Source of the DNA: Stromatinia cepivora
Taxonomy: Eukaryota > Ascomycota > Leotiomycetes > Helotiales > Sclerotiniaceae
DNA: 64,000 nucleotides
Assembly: GCA_014898415.1 (NCBI GenBank)
Contig: RCTD01000002.1
Span: forward strand, 2,418,001 to 2,482,000
Direction of reading: 5' to 3'
The position numbers were made by a program, and so were the translations under genes. Shown one piece after another: positions 49,759 to 62,422 of the stretch; the stretch's first letter is position 1, and each line of letters opens with the position of its first letter. The notes below the pieces were generated by a model. It worked only from the letters and a program-made list of their open reading frames with translations, was not told where the DNA came from and did no database searches.

Positions 49759-50108
49759 GATGGTGATGAGAGGTTTGAGAGGTTTGAAGGTTTGGAGGTT
49801 TGAAGGTTTGAAGTTTTTATAGGATGAGTGTGTAGTGTATTGTGAATGATGGGATGGGGATGGGGATGGAGGAGGTGGAGGAGATGGAGGAGATGGGGGG
49901 AGTAAAGCTTGAGAAATTAAAAAAGATCAAAAAAATCAATTTCTAATAAATCCAACACCTTTTATTCATCGATCCATCTATCCATCTATCTATCTATCTA
50001 TTTACTCAAATTCTCTCTATTAAAATTTTAGAAGGATATTTATTGTGATTTTTTAATATTTGTGACATTTGTACTATTATATATGATGATGAGATACTTG
50101 GAGAGATT

Positions 50109-50186
50109 ATTGGGAAGATTGGGAAGATTGGGAAGATTGGGGATGTGAGGGTTGGGGGATTGGGGATTGGGGATTGGGGATTGGGA
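50109..50186 (+). repeat. GGGAAGATT and GGGGATT tandem repeats
   Basis: Three GGGAAGATT units are followed by about four GGGGATT units. Successive G3-G4 runs separated by three bases meet the usual G-quadruplex pattern. Confidence 0.8.
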
Positions 50187-51599
50187 GATAAAAGAATAAT
50201 TGGATGAGGGTGGGGAAAGGAAAAGGAGAAAGGAGAAGGAGAAATTGATGAAATTGGATTAGGCATTTTATTAAAGAAATACCTGAGTAGGTTGAATTTT
50301 AGAAATATGTTCGTAGGAAAGTTTTGGCGTTAAGTTGAATGGTTTAATAAAAAGGAAAATGAGAATAAATGAATATCTTTTTGGGAGTATTGTAAGAGTT
50401 TGGAATACATTAAGGATGTTATATCTCTTTTTTCCTGATGGAGGGATGGAGGGAAGAATAATAAAAAGGAGGAGAAGAGGTTGATGAAATTGGATTTAAA
50501 ATTTCATTAAAGAAATCCATGAATAATTTGAATATTGAAGATTAAATTTGTAGAAAGTTTTGGTATTAAATCTGGGTGTTTTATAGAGCTCAAGAAAAAC
50601 GAGAAGTTTGAGGTATATGAAGTCATCGGATCAAGTAATTGTGCTATGGTGAAGAAGATGAAGATAAATACTCGGGTATTCTTTCGGTGAGAATTAACAA
50701 TGATCTCAAGATCCACTCCTCTGAAATATCAAACTTTCGATCAATTCAAATCCTCATACCCAAAGATCTAAGATCTATTAGTAATACTATATGCGTGCTT
50801 TCACCAAGTTCGTTTTCTTTTCGCCCCCAAAGGACTTGAGAGATTTGAGATATATGGGGCCATCCTTTTGATTGAGGAAGTCTTGCGGATCATGAGGATG
50901 AAGATGATGTAGGATCTTTTGAAGATTGTTGGTTTTGGTTTTGGATGTGCTGGGTGGTATTTTTGTATTTGGTACTAGTACCCCGAACCTCGTAGCGGTA
51001 TCCCCCCCCCCCAGGCAAAGTCAAGTTGAGCTGTCTCATCTGTTTGGAGGTTTTTGGGTTAAGTTGGATGTTGTGGTTTGGTTTGGTATTCATTCCAAGT
51101 AGTGAGTTTATGAAGTCAATTGTTTGGTGTTCATTTGCCGTATGTTCTGACCAGGGCGAGTCATTTCATAAAGCTCGAGGGGAAAATAGCAGAGGCTGTT
51201 ATAGCAAAAGATAGATAAAGCACACAAGTAACAGCCATCACAAGAAAATAAGGTAAATATAAGAGAAGCGTATTATCATTTCATACTTCATAAAAGCAGT
51301 TGATAGCCAAGTATCTAGTTACATCTTCAGAACCATAATATTGAATCAAGGCCATGGATAGTGGACGAGCAACTATCATGTCGAGAAACATGGAACCATC
51401 ATATCATTAAGACCAAAGAACAACTCCATTGAGATGAACCAAAGAAAAAAAAGAAACGCTATATGATGTGAGCGAACACCATTGTGAAAACAGGAGAAAA
51501 GAACCAAAGAAACCAAGTAACCAGCATATGACCAAATAACCCCCGAGAAACCAAGCAACCAAAGAAAAACAGAAGAAATCCAATCAAGTCCACAACCAT

Positions 51600-52934
51600 C
51601 TACTCATCATCATCATCATCATCATCACCATCATCACCATCATCACCATTCTCCCCAACAACAACCTTCTTCCCCTTCTTCTTCCTATCCTTCTTGGAAA
51701 CCTGCAAACTAGTAGCCAAAGCCTCCGATCTCTTCAAAGCCGATCGTTCATCAAACCCATATTTACCACGACCAGATCGATTCCAATTAGCTTTACAGCC
51801 ACTAGGTGTACGATGAATATCATAAACACCAGCAAGTGCTTGAGATATATGCTCCCAGAGTGGTGCGTCGTAGAGTTTGATGAGACCGGGGAACGAAGCT
51901 TCTTTTTCTCGTCGGGCGACGAGACATTTGTGGACTTGCTCGGTTTCTTCGGGCGTCCAGGATGGGCGGCGGGTAGAAGATGGGGTTGCGGCTTTGCGGG
52001 ATGTGCGGGAGGAGGAATTGGATGCTGTGGGGATTGTAGAAGATGAAGAAGTTGAGGCGGGGGCGGAGGATTTGGTGTTAGACTTCTTGAGTCTCTTAGA
52101 TGGGCGACGAGCAGGCTTGGCATCTTCTTCGTCATCGTCGGAGTGTCCTCGCTTGTTCATAGAAGTTGGAGATGAACAAGGAGTACGAGCTGGTGATGGG
52201 AAAGGAGTCGCGTGTGGTGACTCTGGCAAGATCTGTTTTTCGCTTGAGTGAGCGGGAGAAGAGATGATCATTCCACCAAAAGAATGAGCCCTAGAAGTTG
52301 TCTTTTGTTGGGAAGGAGATTGAGTGAGCCCTCCATTGGTGCCAGATGCTTCACCATTGTAATTATTTGGAGTCTGCTCTCTCAGGGAGGCATCACTAGT
52401 GAAGACCTCATTTTCGGATTGGTAGTCAGAATAATGGGCGATAGAAGTGTCGTGCTTGGGAGTTTCCAATTCGGCAGCTTCCACCAGGGCTTCTTCTTCG
52501 ACAGGTGGTTCGTCAGAGTTTGCGAATCCAGCGTAGTCTCCACCGTGCAAAATGAGCGCTTGCTCTACAAGTACTTGAGGATGGATTGATGCATAAGCGA
52601 AAGGTTTTTGGGGTGGATGAGCACTCTTGCCCTTGCCGCCAGTTGAAGAAGCTGGTGCTTCGTACGCAGCAGCGTCTTCACCATTTGGATTGTTGTGAAG
52701 ACGATATTTATGATGGAGGTCTTGTCCAATTGGATGTTGTGTGAGTTCCGGATCAATCAAGATTTCGTTAATCAAGCCATCTGCAGTGCAACCGAATTGA
52801 CCGAGTTGATCATTCAACCACTGTATTCCTCCCTCCTGAGAGTAAATGTAGGATGCCACAATGCACAAGGCTTTCTTTGCGGTCGATTCGCTCATAGTAT
52901 CGAGGCACCGTTCTGCAGGCTTTGTGAACATCAT
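51600..52934 (-). CDS. Myb/SANT-like DNA-binding protein
   Basis: A single-exon 444-residue protein. The C-terminal part holds one Myb/SANT-like domain (about 322-390): RRPSWTPEETEQVHKCLVAR, then PLWEHISQAL and KANWNRSGRG, with the spaced Trp residues at about 326, 360 and 384. Basic NLS-like runs occur before it (ARRPSKRLKK) and after it (KKDRKKKGKK). The C-terminus is an Asp tract encoded by a CAT/CAC repeat on the plus strand. The N-terminus (about 1-80) is a helical Cys-containing segment without a recognised family, followed by disordered Ser/Pro-rich sequence. The frame is open 47 codons further upstream, but without an ATG, so the start is set at the MM pair. A nuclear DNA-binding role is likely; targets are unknown. 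Divergent from the ureidoglycolate lyase gene. Confidence 0.8.
   Translation of the reverse strand: MMFTKPAERCLDTMSESTAKKALCIVASYIYSQEGGIQWLNDQLGQFGCTADGLINEILIDPELTQHPIGQDLHHKYRLHNNPNGEDAAAYEAPASSTGGKGKSAHPPQKPFAYASIHPQVLVEQALILHGGDYAGFANSDEPPVEEEALVEAAELETPKHDTSIAHYSDYQSENEVFTSDASLREQTPNNYNGEASGTNGGLTQSPSQQKTTSRAHSFGGMIISSPAHSSEKQILPESPHATPFPSPARTPCSSPTSMNKRGHSDDDEEDAKPARRPSKRLKKSNTKSSAPASTSSSSTIPTASNSSSRTSRKAATPSSTRRPSWTPEETEQVHKCLVARREKEASFPGLIKLYDAPLWEHISQALAGVYDIHRTPSGCKANWNRSGRGKYGFDERSALKRSEALATSLQVSKKDRKKKGKKVVVGENGDDGDDGDDDDDDDE
51601..51652. repeat. CAT/CAC trinucleotide repeat inside the Myb-like gene
   Basis: Eight or so ATC units followed by interrupted ACC-ATC units encode the terminal Asp-rich tail of the Myb-like protein on the minus strand. 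Length is expected to vary between strains. Confidence 0.8.
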
Positions 52935-53839
52935 GGTTAAGGTGGGGTACCTGGGTAATTGAGAGCTGGGAAGCTTAGAAATTGTTATGTTCAAATTGTA
53001 CGTTTGAACGTTTGAAGTTAGATGTTTGAATTGTACGATTGAACGATTGCAGAAAGAAGATCTCCAAGAAACCAAAAAGACTGAGAAATGGACAAATGCA
53101 CTCTGTGGGATTGAAGGTATTCCCCCAAAAAAGACTTTCTATTGTATCCATTGTACCTATTGAGACCCTCGAGGGTATGAATGTACCCACCGTGATTTGA
53201 TTGATTGTATTCCAAGTGGAATCCGGACCATGTTGATAAGAGTTGTCCCATTTTGCAGAAACTTGTCTGAAAGGACAATAGAAAGTTTTCCTCTCTACTG
53301 AGTTTTTCCTTAAGGAGTGAATTGACCTCAAGGGGACAATAGGAAAATATTAACAATTTGCCTGGAAAGCAATCTTAAACTGGGAGTGAATACTGCGGGA
53401 ACAATAGGACAATAGGAACATCTGAAACGAAACGTGATATTATTATTGGATTTGAACCTCTCAAGGTGGAAAATAAACCGAATACGAAGGCAAGAATTGT
53501 AATTTTGGCAAATTGGGATAGAAGGTGAAAAATGAAAATCTCGTTGAATCATAACCTATCACAAATCACTATGATATGGCGTATGAAAATCATGATTCTT
53601 GCCTTGATTTATGAGTATTTGTTATAATTTAGATCTTCGACCAACAAAGATCAAAGGTTGTTGACAATGGAAAATGAAGAAAGGAGAAAGAAGGAGGAAG
53701 GGTTGAGGTTGAGGAGCAAGTGAATCACGTGACAACTTCTCACCTGATTTCACCCACTTTTGATCTTCCATGATACTTGAAGAGAAAGACAAGACAACAA
53801 ACACAAAGCACAAAGCAAATACATCAAGAAAGTTTTAAA
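52935..53839. promoter_or_regulatory. Divergent promoter, Myb-like and ureidoglycolate lyase genes
   Basis: A 0.9-kb intergenic space between two divergent starts. An 8-bp palindrome TCACGTGA lies at 53725-53732, about 108 bp before the lyase ATG, a bHLH-type (CACGTG) site. One HGATAR site (TGATAG on the minus strand) lies near 53556 and could bind a GATA nitrogen regulator, which would fit an allantoin-pathway gene; a single short site is weak evidence. GAACG/TTGAACG repeats occur near 53000-53045. Confidence 0.4.
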
Positions 53840-54613
53840 ATGCCTGTGACTATCAAAGCAAATGTCAAGGAAAATATAATCCATACAAAGCCACTCAATC
53901 AAGGTGATTTTGCAACATTTGGCACTGTAATTCAAAATCCCGCACCAGAGGTAATTCCATCGTCAACAATCAAAACCTTACCACCAAACTCGGTACAAGC
54001 CAATCAAGGTACCGCACTCAAGTACTTAGATGTCACGCATATGAAAGATTACTACGGGAGTGCTCCTAGTCAACGGGTCGCGAATGCAGTCATGAACATG
54101 TTTGTATGCTCATCTCGTTCGCTTCTCCCGTCTCACGATAGCAATATCAAGGGTTTATTCCCGGTCACCATACTGGAAAGACATCCTTTCACAACTCAAA
54201 CATTCATACCTCTCGGGATATCACCCTCGGAGCAAGAAGATGTATGTTACTTGGTTGTCGTAGCACCGAGTTTAACGCCGTCATTGATTGATGAAACATT
54301 ACCCGTCCCCATTCTCCCTCCTCAGTCGAACACGAGTGATGGTAATGACGAAAAACTTCCTGGTCGCGGTTTGCCGGACCTGGATAGACTTCAGGCCTTC
54401 TTAGCGAATGGTTCACAGGCGGTCACTTATGGAGCAGGGACCTGGCATGCTCCGATGGTAGTCGTGGGAAAGAAGCCCATTGATTTCGTCGTGGTGCAAT
54501 TTGCGAACGGGGTAGGAATTGAGGATTGTCAAGAAGTAGAGCTGGAGAAGACGGATAAGGATATTTGCGTGGCCGTCCCCCACTTGTCAAGGAATGCTAC
54601 GTGGAAATTATAA
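53840..54613 (+). CDS. DAL3: Ureidoglycolate lyase
   Basis: A single-exon 257-residue protein of the ureidoglycolate lyase family (EC 4.3.2.3, yeast Dal3, bacterial AllA), which splits ureidoglycolate into glyoxylate and urea in allantoin (purine) breakdown. Family motifs seen are FATFGTVIQNP (about 24-34), ERHPFTTQTFIPLG (about 113-126), YLVVVAPS (about 137-144) and the signature FLANGSQAVTYGAGTWHAPM (about 187-206), which carries the conserved His of the active site. The start is the ATG at 53840, in good context (AAAATGCC). The same frame is open 21 codons upstream without an ATG. There is no signal peptide, so it is probably cytosolic. Other pathway genes are not in the window. Confidence 0.93.
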   Translation: MPVTIKANVKENIIHTKPLNQGDFATFGTVIQNPAPEVIPSSTIKTLPPNSVQANQGTALKYLDVTHMKDYYGSAPSQRVANAVMNMFVCSSRSLLPSHDSNIKGLFPVTILERHPFTTQTFIPLGISPSEQEDVCYLVVVAPSLTPSLIDETLPVPILPPQSNTSDGNDEKLPGRGLPDLDRLQAFLANGSQAVTYGAGTWHAPMVVVGKKPIDFVVVQFANGVGIEDCQEVELEKTDKDICVAVPHLSRNATWKL

Positions 54614-57600
54614 GGGCTTTCGGATCAAGATCTCGATTTAGAAGGGACGGGTACTACAGTATGATACTCTTGTTTTGCAAATAATACGAATTACATGCTT
54701 GGGAAGTATCTATGCCTCATAATTCTTATCATCACTCCCCCTTGTTTGCAATCCCGTGGTAGTAAAGACGTTGATGCACATCATCTCCATTACCTTGGTA
54801 ACTGCTGGTCGTTATTGCTTTGAATTCGGGACAGAGTAGCACCACTGTCGATGAATTTTCATGTATCTTTGGTACTTAATGTAGGTCGGCGACCTAGGCT
54901 ATCGGCCACGATATGTACCTATAGAGGTCCCCGATACCTCAACGATGGAAGGCTACAAACCTTTACATTCAATATAAAAGCATGAGAATGCATCCCAATA
55001 CGTACAGCCCCCAGATCTCAACGATTCTGCTTGAAGCGCATCAATCAAATCTTTTGCGAAATGATATTTTCGGACGAAGAGTTACACTCTCGGAGTCACA
55101 AAGTAGCGTTGCAATGCAGAAATACTATATTTTCGAGCGACAACATTATCGATATTTGATCACTGGAAATGAGAGAAAACTCGAGACTATGTACTAATCA
55201 TTGCGCAAATTCTACCAATGAGTAATACCAACTAAAAGTATCCCGGTATCTTTTAGGTAGCCAAATACCGTACCGTGTACCTGAACCGCTGTATGCTCTT
55301 TCTACCGGTTTGAATGCCAAAATAATAAAAGTCGGCGATGTATATAATAATCTGAAAAGAAATAAAAAAAACGTGAGAAATTTTATCCCGCTCAGCCATC
55401 CATCTTGTCCTGGGAATACAGCGGCTCATCAGGTCGTATGCATTGAATATGATTTCACCTCGTGGTATATTGCTTATTCTCCGAGAGAGAAAACCAACAT
55501 TTTTTGGAACCCGTTATGCTTACTTACCACCTACCAGATTGTAGATTGGCGAGACCTTCTGTCCAAAAGGTTACTGTAGATCCTTTCCGCCTTACCGTTT
55601 TTGTTTCCCTCTTCTAGGCCTTTTAGGGTTTTCATTGCTGCTGTACTCGGCCGGATGCTTACTTTTGAGGAGTGTGGGTAGCGAGGCAGGTGAACGGATA
55701 ACCAATGAAAATAGAGGGCAACGGTCGGAACTTCAACACTTCAACATGGCAGCGCAAACTTGCTGACGGGTATGCAACTCTGTGACGCAGAATAACATGA
55801 TCAGCATTTAACAAACAATAGCCACACCGGTTCCCAAATGGATAATATCTCGCATGAAGCATGAACAATGGTGTAGTATCGTTTTCGGGGCGAAGGAAGA
55901 TCTATACGGATTAGATTTGCCAGGTGTCATTGAGCTGAATAGTTAACCCATAATGAAGGAAGCAACGAGCAACGAAAGCATTAATTTCAAAAGTTATTCT
56001 TGAACTTGTCAGTTCTTTTCCTTTGGATTAAAAATGATGATCAGGAAATCCATACATCCATACATGGTAGCCTCATCTGTTCCTCGCCTCTTTGCGCAAC
56101 GCCTCATTCAAGAAGTCGCCAATTTTAGCCTAAAAGGGTAAAGCTTCTAGGGCAAGGATTTCATGTGGTTAGACAAGGGGTAAGAGCCGTTTCTAGGTCA
56201 AGGCTTAGAACCATACAAAGTCTATACCAGCAGCCCCAGCAACCATGAAAATCCAAGGATGCAGAACTCATCTTGATGCCCCGGCTCATGACCTTGGTAG
56301 CGCAAAGATCTCTTTCATTTCTACTTGAGATCCCCTCCAAACCAAGGAAAAGCTTGCGAATGGATTCATACCCGTTGTTCAGAGTGTAACACATAGAGTG
56401 AAGATCTCTTCAAAACGCTTTCAGGGTGCCCTGTCAAAAGACGAGACTACCGATCTGAAGACCAATATACTGCCCCCGTTATTTCCTTTTATATCTTAAC
56501 CTCAATTTATTTTACGAAGATCCCGTGTTTATCACTCCCCACATACGAAAAATCGGACTGAGCAGTAGGGCGCGTGAATTTTTTGATCTGATACCGAGAG
56601 TTTCGTGTATACGAAGTTTCAAGGTTATGATGTTTATATTTCATGAGGTTCTTTATTTAGGAACAACAGATGGATATCAGTTTCAGTTCTTGGGATTGAT
56701 TGAGCTTACTGGCGATAAAGTTGTAAGAGATATATTGTAGGGGAAATGTTTGAACATCACATGTACGAAGTTTCATGGTTAGTATCAGGGAATATATCAA
56801 GGGATATCTCCAAGCCTGGAATGCTCCAAAATCTTCTCCATACATCAGCCTCACCACCACATACGCCGACGGATACAGCTGTGAAAGGATCCCGTCGCAA
56901 GGGTAGCCATTACCATGGGATTCCCATCTCTCGCATATCTCTTTCAAGGATCATGATTACTATTACCAAAAATAGCTTTATAACGGATTTTTGCTTTTTC
57001 TCGGGCCTCCATTCCTTCGCGGGTATCATACCGACGCTCATATCCGTGTATCTGGATCTATTGCTGAGAGGCATAAAAAAATCATACACATCTCACATAG
57101 ATCCTTGAACAATATTCATACCAAGGGTTCATTAATTGTGATGCCTAAAACCTATCCTGATGCGAATTTCTGAAACTTTTGTTTGTACAGCTACAATCAA
57201 TGTTCCTTACATTGATTAGATACCGGGGATGATTGAGCGATAGAATTCTAGACAGCGTCACAAGACAAAGCTAAAAGAGTAAATACAGTCTTTTATCTCG
57301 AATACCCTTTCTTAGATACCCGGAATCAATAATAGGATCAACATATAGATGGGTGTTTCAAGCCCACACAGGTATTTTCAAGGGCCCGGATCGACCAATT
57401 AACCCAACAGAAAATACACCTCCTTTTGTATTGTGATTCGAGACTCCTATCCACATCAAGTAATTAATCGCTCTCACACAGGGGGCGAGCATGACGAGGG
57501 AAAAAAACAATCCGATGTAACTTTCTTCATCCGTCTTTTGTCGCCAGCATCATTTGTCCTCAACTTCCCCGCCCCATCAAATAAACTCTATCCAACTTTA

Positions 57601-58084
57601 TTCCTAGCAAGTTGCACCGATACACTACTACGCCATTGATTTCGGTAGCGATGTGGACACCACTCCCAAATTTCTTTCTACAGGCTATTTCAGACATTAA
57701 CACTAGGCCATCTAGGCCCTCCAGTCTCCTCCCCTATCCAACCCAACCTAATCTTTGACAGCTGGCCAACTACGCGCCCTAATTCTCTAATACTCCGCAC
57801 ACTAGCGGACGTTTTCTCATTAATTTACTTAGGAAGCTAGGCAGTATCCATTGGCTCGTTCGTGTTCGTTTCCACCATGGATCAAGGCATTTCTTTTCTT
57901 CCCACCCTCAGCCACTAAGCTTGGACAATGACCAACTTCATTCCAAATACAAGGTGCAAAACGGAACGACCCCACAAGCGTAACGACGCAAAGCTAGGTA
58001 GCGAAAGCAAGTGCCCGTAGATCATGGCGTAGCCCAGAGGGGAAGTTGATGATTGGATAGCTTGTGCGAAGAGTCAAAGGGCGG
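54614..58084. other. 3.5-kb intergenic stretch, no supported gene
   Basis: Several ATG frames of 70-120 codons exist (for example 54982-55197 plus, 56746-57108 plus and 56947-56657 minus) but none shows a family motif and some overlap on opposite strands. Composition is ordinary up to about 58085, where AT content rises abruptly. Confidence 0.45.
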
Positions 58085-61000
58085 CAATTGAGGGGAGCGA
58101 TTGAAATGATAAAAGAAATTTTTCATTTAAACCTATTCAAGTACGATTTATTTTACGCTTTTTTTATAAAATCTTCAAAAATTAAATCAATCAAAATATT
58201 TATAGCTTTATTTAATTTTTTATCAAACTTTTATATAATAATTGCTTTTCGAATCAAATTTAACGAATTAAAGTATTTAAATAATTCGATGAATTTAATC
58301 TAAATTTATTTTAATCGTTTTTTTATATTCAATTTTGTATAAATGTTATTTGATTTCTGATTAAATAATTTCTTTTCAATTTCTATTTTTTTAATATTTA
58401 TATATAGTTTAAAGTTATATTTCTCGAATTAAATTATATAATTTGATCAATTAAATTCTTTAATCTTTTCGAAATATAATTATATTGAAAATATATATTT
58501 ATAAAGTAAAAGTTATTATTAATTAAATATATATTTATATTTATTATTATTTTCTTTTATTTAATAAGAATAAATTTTATTTTTTATTTTTTATTTTTTA
58601 TTCTATATTATAAACTTTATTTACTAATAGATATTATATAGAATTCGGAAATAAAACTAATTAAAAATAATAATAATATTTATTTAGTTTTTTTCTTTAA
58701 TTTTTTTTAGTTTATATATTATAAATTATAATATAGATAATAATTTATATAATTATTCTAAATAAAAAATATTTAGAATTTGTTATTTTAATAAATTTAA
58801 TTCAGTGTTTCAAGATTTAATATTACGATTTATTCGAATTGATTAAAAAGTATTACAAAAATTAAAAAAATAAGTTTATATATAATTTATTTATATTAAA
58901 AGATATTCGAATCAATATCGACGGATATAATCCCGATCGGAATTTGAATTGATTAATCGAATTATATTTTTTATAATATTATATATATTAATTTTAGTTT
59001 TCTAATTATATAAAATTTTTATTTCAAAATTGTTTAGTTTATAAACTAAATTATATATAATTAATTTTTATTTCTTTTATATCTAAATCCCGAAAAGCTA
59101 ATTTAAAAATCTTTTATTCAATCGATAAATTATTATTCAAAGTATATCGAAGTTTCCAAAAGATATAGTTCTATATATATTATCTTTTAATTATTAATAA
59201 AAACTTTATAATGAATTTTCTAAATTCATTAAATAATAAACTAAATACTATAGGGATTTAAAAATTGATAGAATTTCGAATTATAAAAGTAAAAAGTTTT
59301 TATTTTAATTAGTTTATTTTATATATTGAATTGATAAAAGTTAAATAATCAAAATACTCGATATTATTTAAATAAAAAGAATCGATAAAAACTAAGTTCA
59401 ATTTATAATTATTATTTATATTAATTACAATAATATATTTATGGAGTTATTTAATTCGATTAAAAGATATTAAGATTTTGTATATCTATAGTATTGTATT
59501 ATTTTTAGTAATTAAATCAACGAATAAGATATTAAAGTTTTTTTCTTTTTAAAATAATTTATAATTAATAATATTTTGATATATAAAATAAATTCTATTA
59601 ATAAAATAAAGTAATGAAATAAAACTTATAAATTTAGTTCTTTTTTTTATAATCCGAAGAATTTGTATAAATTGATAATCTTTTATAATATTTATTTTGA
59701 TTAATTCAATTAAAAAGAAGTAGTGTTTATTTATATTATATTTATCAAGATTATATATATATTTGATTAACTTTTTAGAATTAATATAAAATTCGAAGTG
59801 ATCGAAGAATTCGAGAATTCGAAAAGTTATTTAATAGATCGATTCAAATCTTTTTTGATATTTAATAATTAGATTTAAACTATTATAAATAAATATTGTA
59901 TAATATTTAAATCGATATATAATATAATATATAATATAATATATAATATAATTAATATATAATAATATTATTATTAAATAATAAATAACTCTTATTAACT
60001 ACTTTACAATATAAAGATCTATATATATAGAATATACTCATTCCGAATAATAAGAATAATATAATCAATACGATCAAATTGATCAAATAGATCTAATCGA
60101 TCTATATATATATATATTATATTTATTCTGAATAATAAGATCAATACGACAAACAAGACCAACTAGATCATTTTGATCAATTAGATCGATTTGATCAATT
60201 TGATTAAATTAATCTAATCAATTAATATATGAATATAAATTCGAACTCTATAAATCCATTAGTATATACGAAATCATTAAATTCATAAATATTCGAATAA
60301 AGAAATCTAAATTCATCGAATATTAGGATTATTCGAAATGAAGAATCTTTATAATATTAATCAAGATAATTGAAATGATAAATTTTTATTCAAATTAATA
60401 AATAAGTATAAGAGTTACGAATAACAAAGAATCAACTAATCTTAATTTGATTATAAAACTTTTTATTGTTCATTCTATAAAGGAAATCATTCTCTTTTTA
60501 AATTTAATCGATAAACAATATCAAAATAACGATCCCTATTATTGATATATTATATAAAGAGAATTTCTTTAAATCCTGAAAATAACAAAATAATATATTA
60601 TTATCTTTATATTTAAACCCCGCTTATAAATTATATATATCTAATCCTAAATCTAGATTGATAATCATAATAAAGTTCTCTTTTTCTAAATTTCATTTCC
60701 GAGAAGTTTATTGATTACTATACTATATATAAAACTATAATATTTTATTGAAGAACTATATATCCTCAATATATAACTTTTATATATAATAAACAAAAAG
60801 ATAAACAATAATAAAAATAATATAAAATCTATTTTTAAAGAATTATATAAATCTTTCAGAATTCTATTTTAAGCTTTTCATAACTCTTTTTTATAAATAT
60901 AATATTATATTCCAAAATCATTTTCATTTTCTTCAATATATCTCAATTATTCTCCGAATTAGCAATACATTTAATCTATATATCTCTATAATTTATATAC

Positions 61001-62015
61001 TCTATATATCTCTACTATACTAAGTATATAGCTTATTATAATAATACAAAATCCTTGTCTGAAAATAAAGTAATAAACGAAGAATACTTTTTTCCAAAAA
61101 GATTAGATTTTATATATATTGAATATATTTGAAAAAAAAACCCTATATAATATTATTAAAGGAAATTAACCCTTCGATAAATCGGTTATTACAATTGTAT
61201 TATAAATAGTAAATAATCAAAATTGATTTATTTAAGGAAACTATACTTTTAAAGAAATTGAAAAATCAATAAACTAAATTTATATAAAGAATAAAAGCTT
61301 TTCTTTATAAATCAAAAAAATATAATTTAATATAATTATTTTATATTATAAAGAAAATTATATTGACTTTGAATATATAGATCGAAAAGTTAGTAAAGTT
61401 GATAGAAATATATATAAATCTGTAGTATTACTTTATCGATATATTTAATACAATTTATTATCTTTTTTATTAATATTTTTGTAACTATATCAAAAATCTA
61501 TAAATAAATCAACAAATAAAAATAAGTCGAAGAATATCATCAATAAAAAGAATAAGAAGAAAATCCCTGAAATTTCTTTAATTTGATTTAAATAATCGAA
61601 ATCTATTTATACTTCGTTAACAAAATTAATAAATCGAAAAGTAGTTAAAAGTAAAACCAAAAATATCCAGAATATTAATAATATATTAACAAAGAAATCG
61701 TAGATTTCTATATCTTAAACAATTAAAATAAAATCTATTGAAAAAACTTTCAAATCGATCTTTATTAAAAGAAAAGTATTAAAATTGTTTAAATCTTTTA
61801 ATAATAATAAGGATTTGAAATAATTTGATATAAAACTATCAAACTCTAAGAAATTTAAAAAAGAAAAAATCTTTATAACCCCTATACCCCTTTCATTTCC
61901 AGTAATTTCTGATATATTGATTTCAACTCTAAAAACAAATATAACGTTATCGATTAAGCATTAGGAAACACTTATAATTTCAATAAAACTAATAATGCTT
62001 ATAATGGAGAAAATA
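58085..62015. repeat. AT-rich RIP island, content unidentified
   Basis: Composition shifts within a few tens of bases to extremely AT-rich sequence dense in TA, TTAA and ATAT. Open frames vanish. A near-tandem AATATAT repeat lies at about 59924-59962, and GATC/GATCAA-rich repeats lie near 60070-60225. This is what RIP-degraded transposons look like, but I could not identify an element by ends or protein remnants. Confidence 0.65.
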
Positions 62016-62020
62016 ATAAT

Positions 62021-62170
62021 TGTGACGAACCCAATGAGCGTTTAGAGATCAACCTTAAAATTAAAAGCTACAGAGTTAAAGAGAGTGTGCTATGAAACTA
62101 TATATATGATCGGCTCGAAACTTAATATTGTACTAACCCGATCGAATGCAATCATATATATCTCGTAATA
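62021..62170 (-). repeat. LTR, left copy
   Basis: 150 bp, begins TGTGACGAACCC and ends CTCGTAATA. Every difference I see from the right copy is a C/T or G/A transition, in both directions, with no indels. Confidence 0.88.
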
Positions 62171-62422
62171 CTACCCCTCTCTTTTAAAAAGTTCGCCTCG
62201 AACTCATTTTAAACGAATAATTTAAGTACAAAATAATCACTAATCTTCTTTTGATAAAAATTCCTAATACACAAATTACATTACAACCAACAAATATATA
62301 TCCATTGTATTATATGCCTCCTTTAAACGATCTTCAAAATATCGGTCATTGATTATCTCTTCTAGATCCTTATTATTGTCACTTTCGGGTTCAATAGTCA
62401 ATGTAATAGCCGGAATAGGCTC

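Larger units (their letters stand above)
49167..51599. other. Intergenic rich in simple sequence
   Basis: No gene is supported. The first part carries AATA-type runs (49314-49370) and short GATATG-type repeats, and the next kilobase is dominated by G-rich repeats listed separately. Further on there is a C11 run at 51002-51012. The region separates the elongase from the convergent Myb-like gene and may hold both 3' ends. Confidence 0.5.

Noticed and set aside
56657..57108. Opposite-strand open frames of 96 and 120 codons
   Set aside because: They overlap each other, have no recognisable content and neither is preferred by context.
59924..60225. Regularly spaced AT and GATC repeats considered as a CRISPR-like array
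   Set aside because: Units are variable, without constant repeat and unique spacers, and the sequence is eukaryotic RIP-type DNA.
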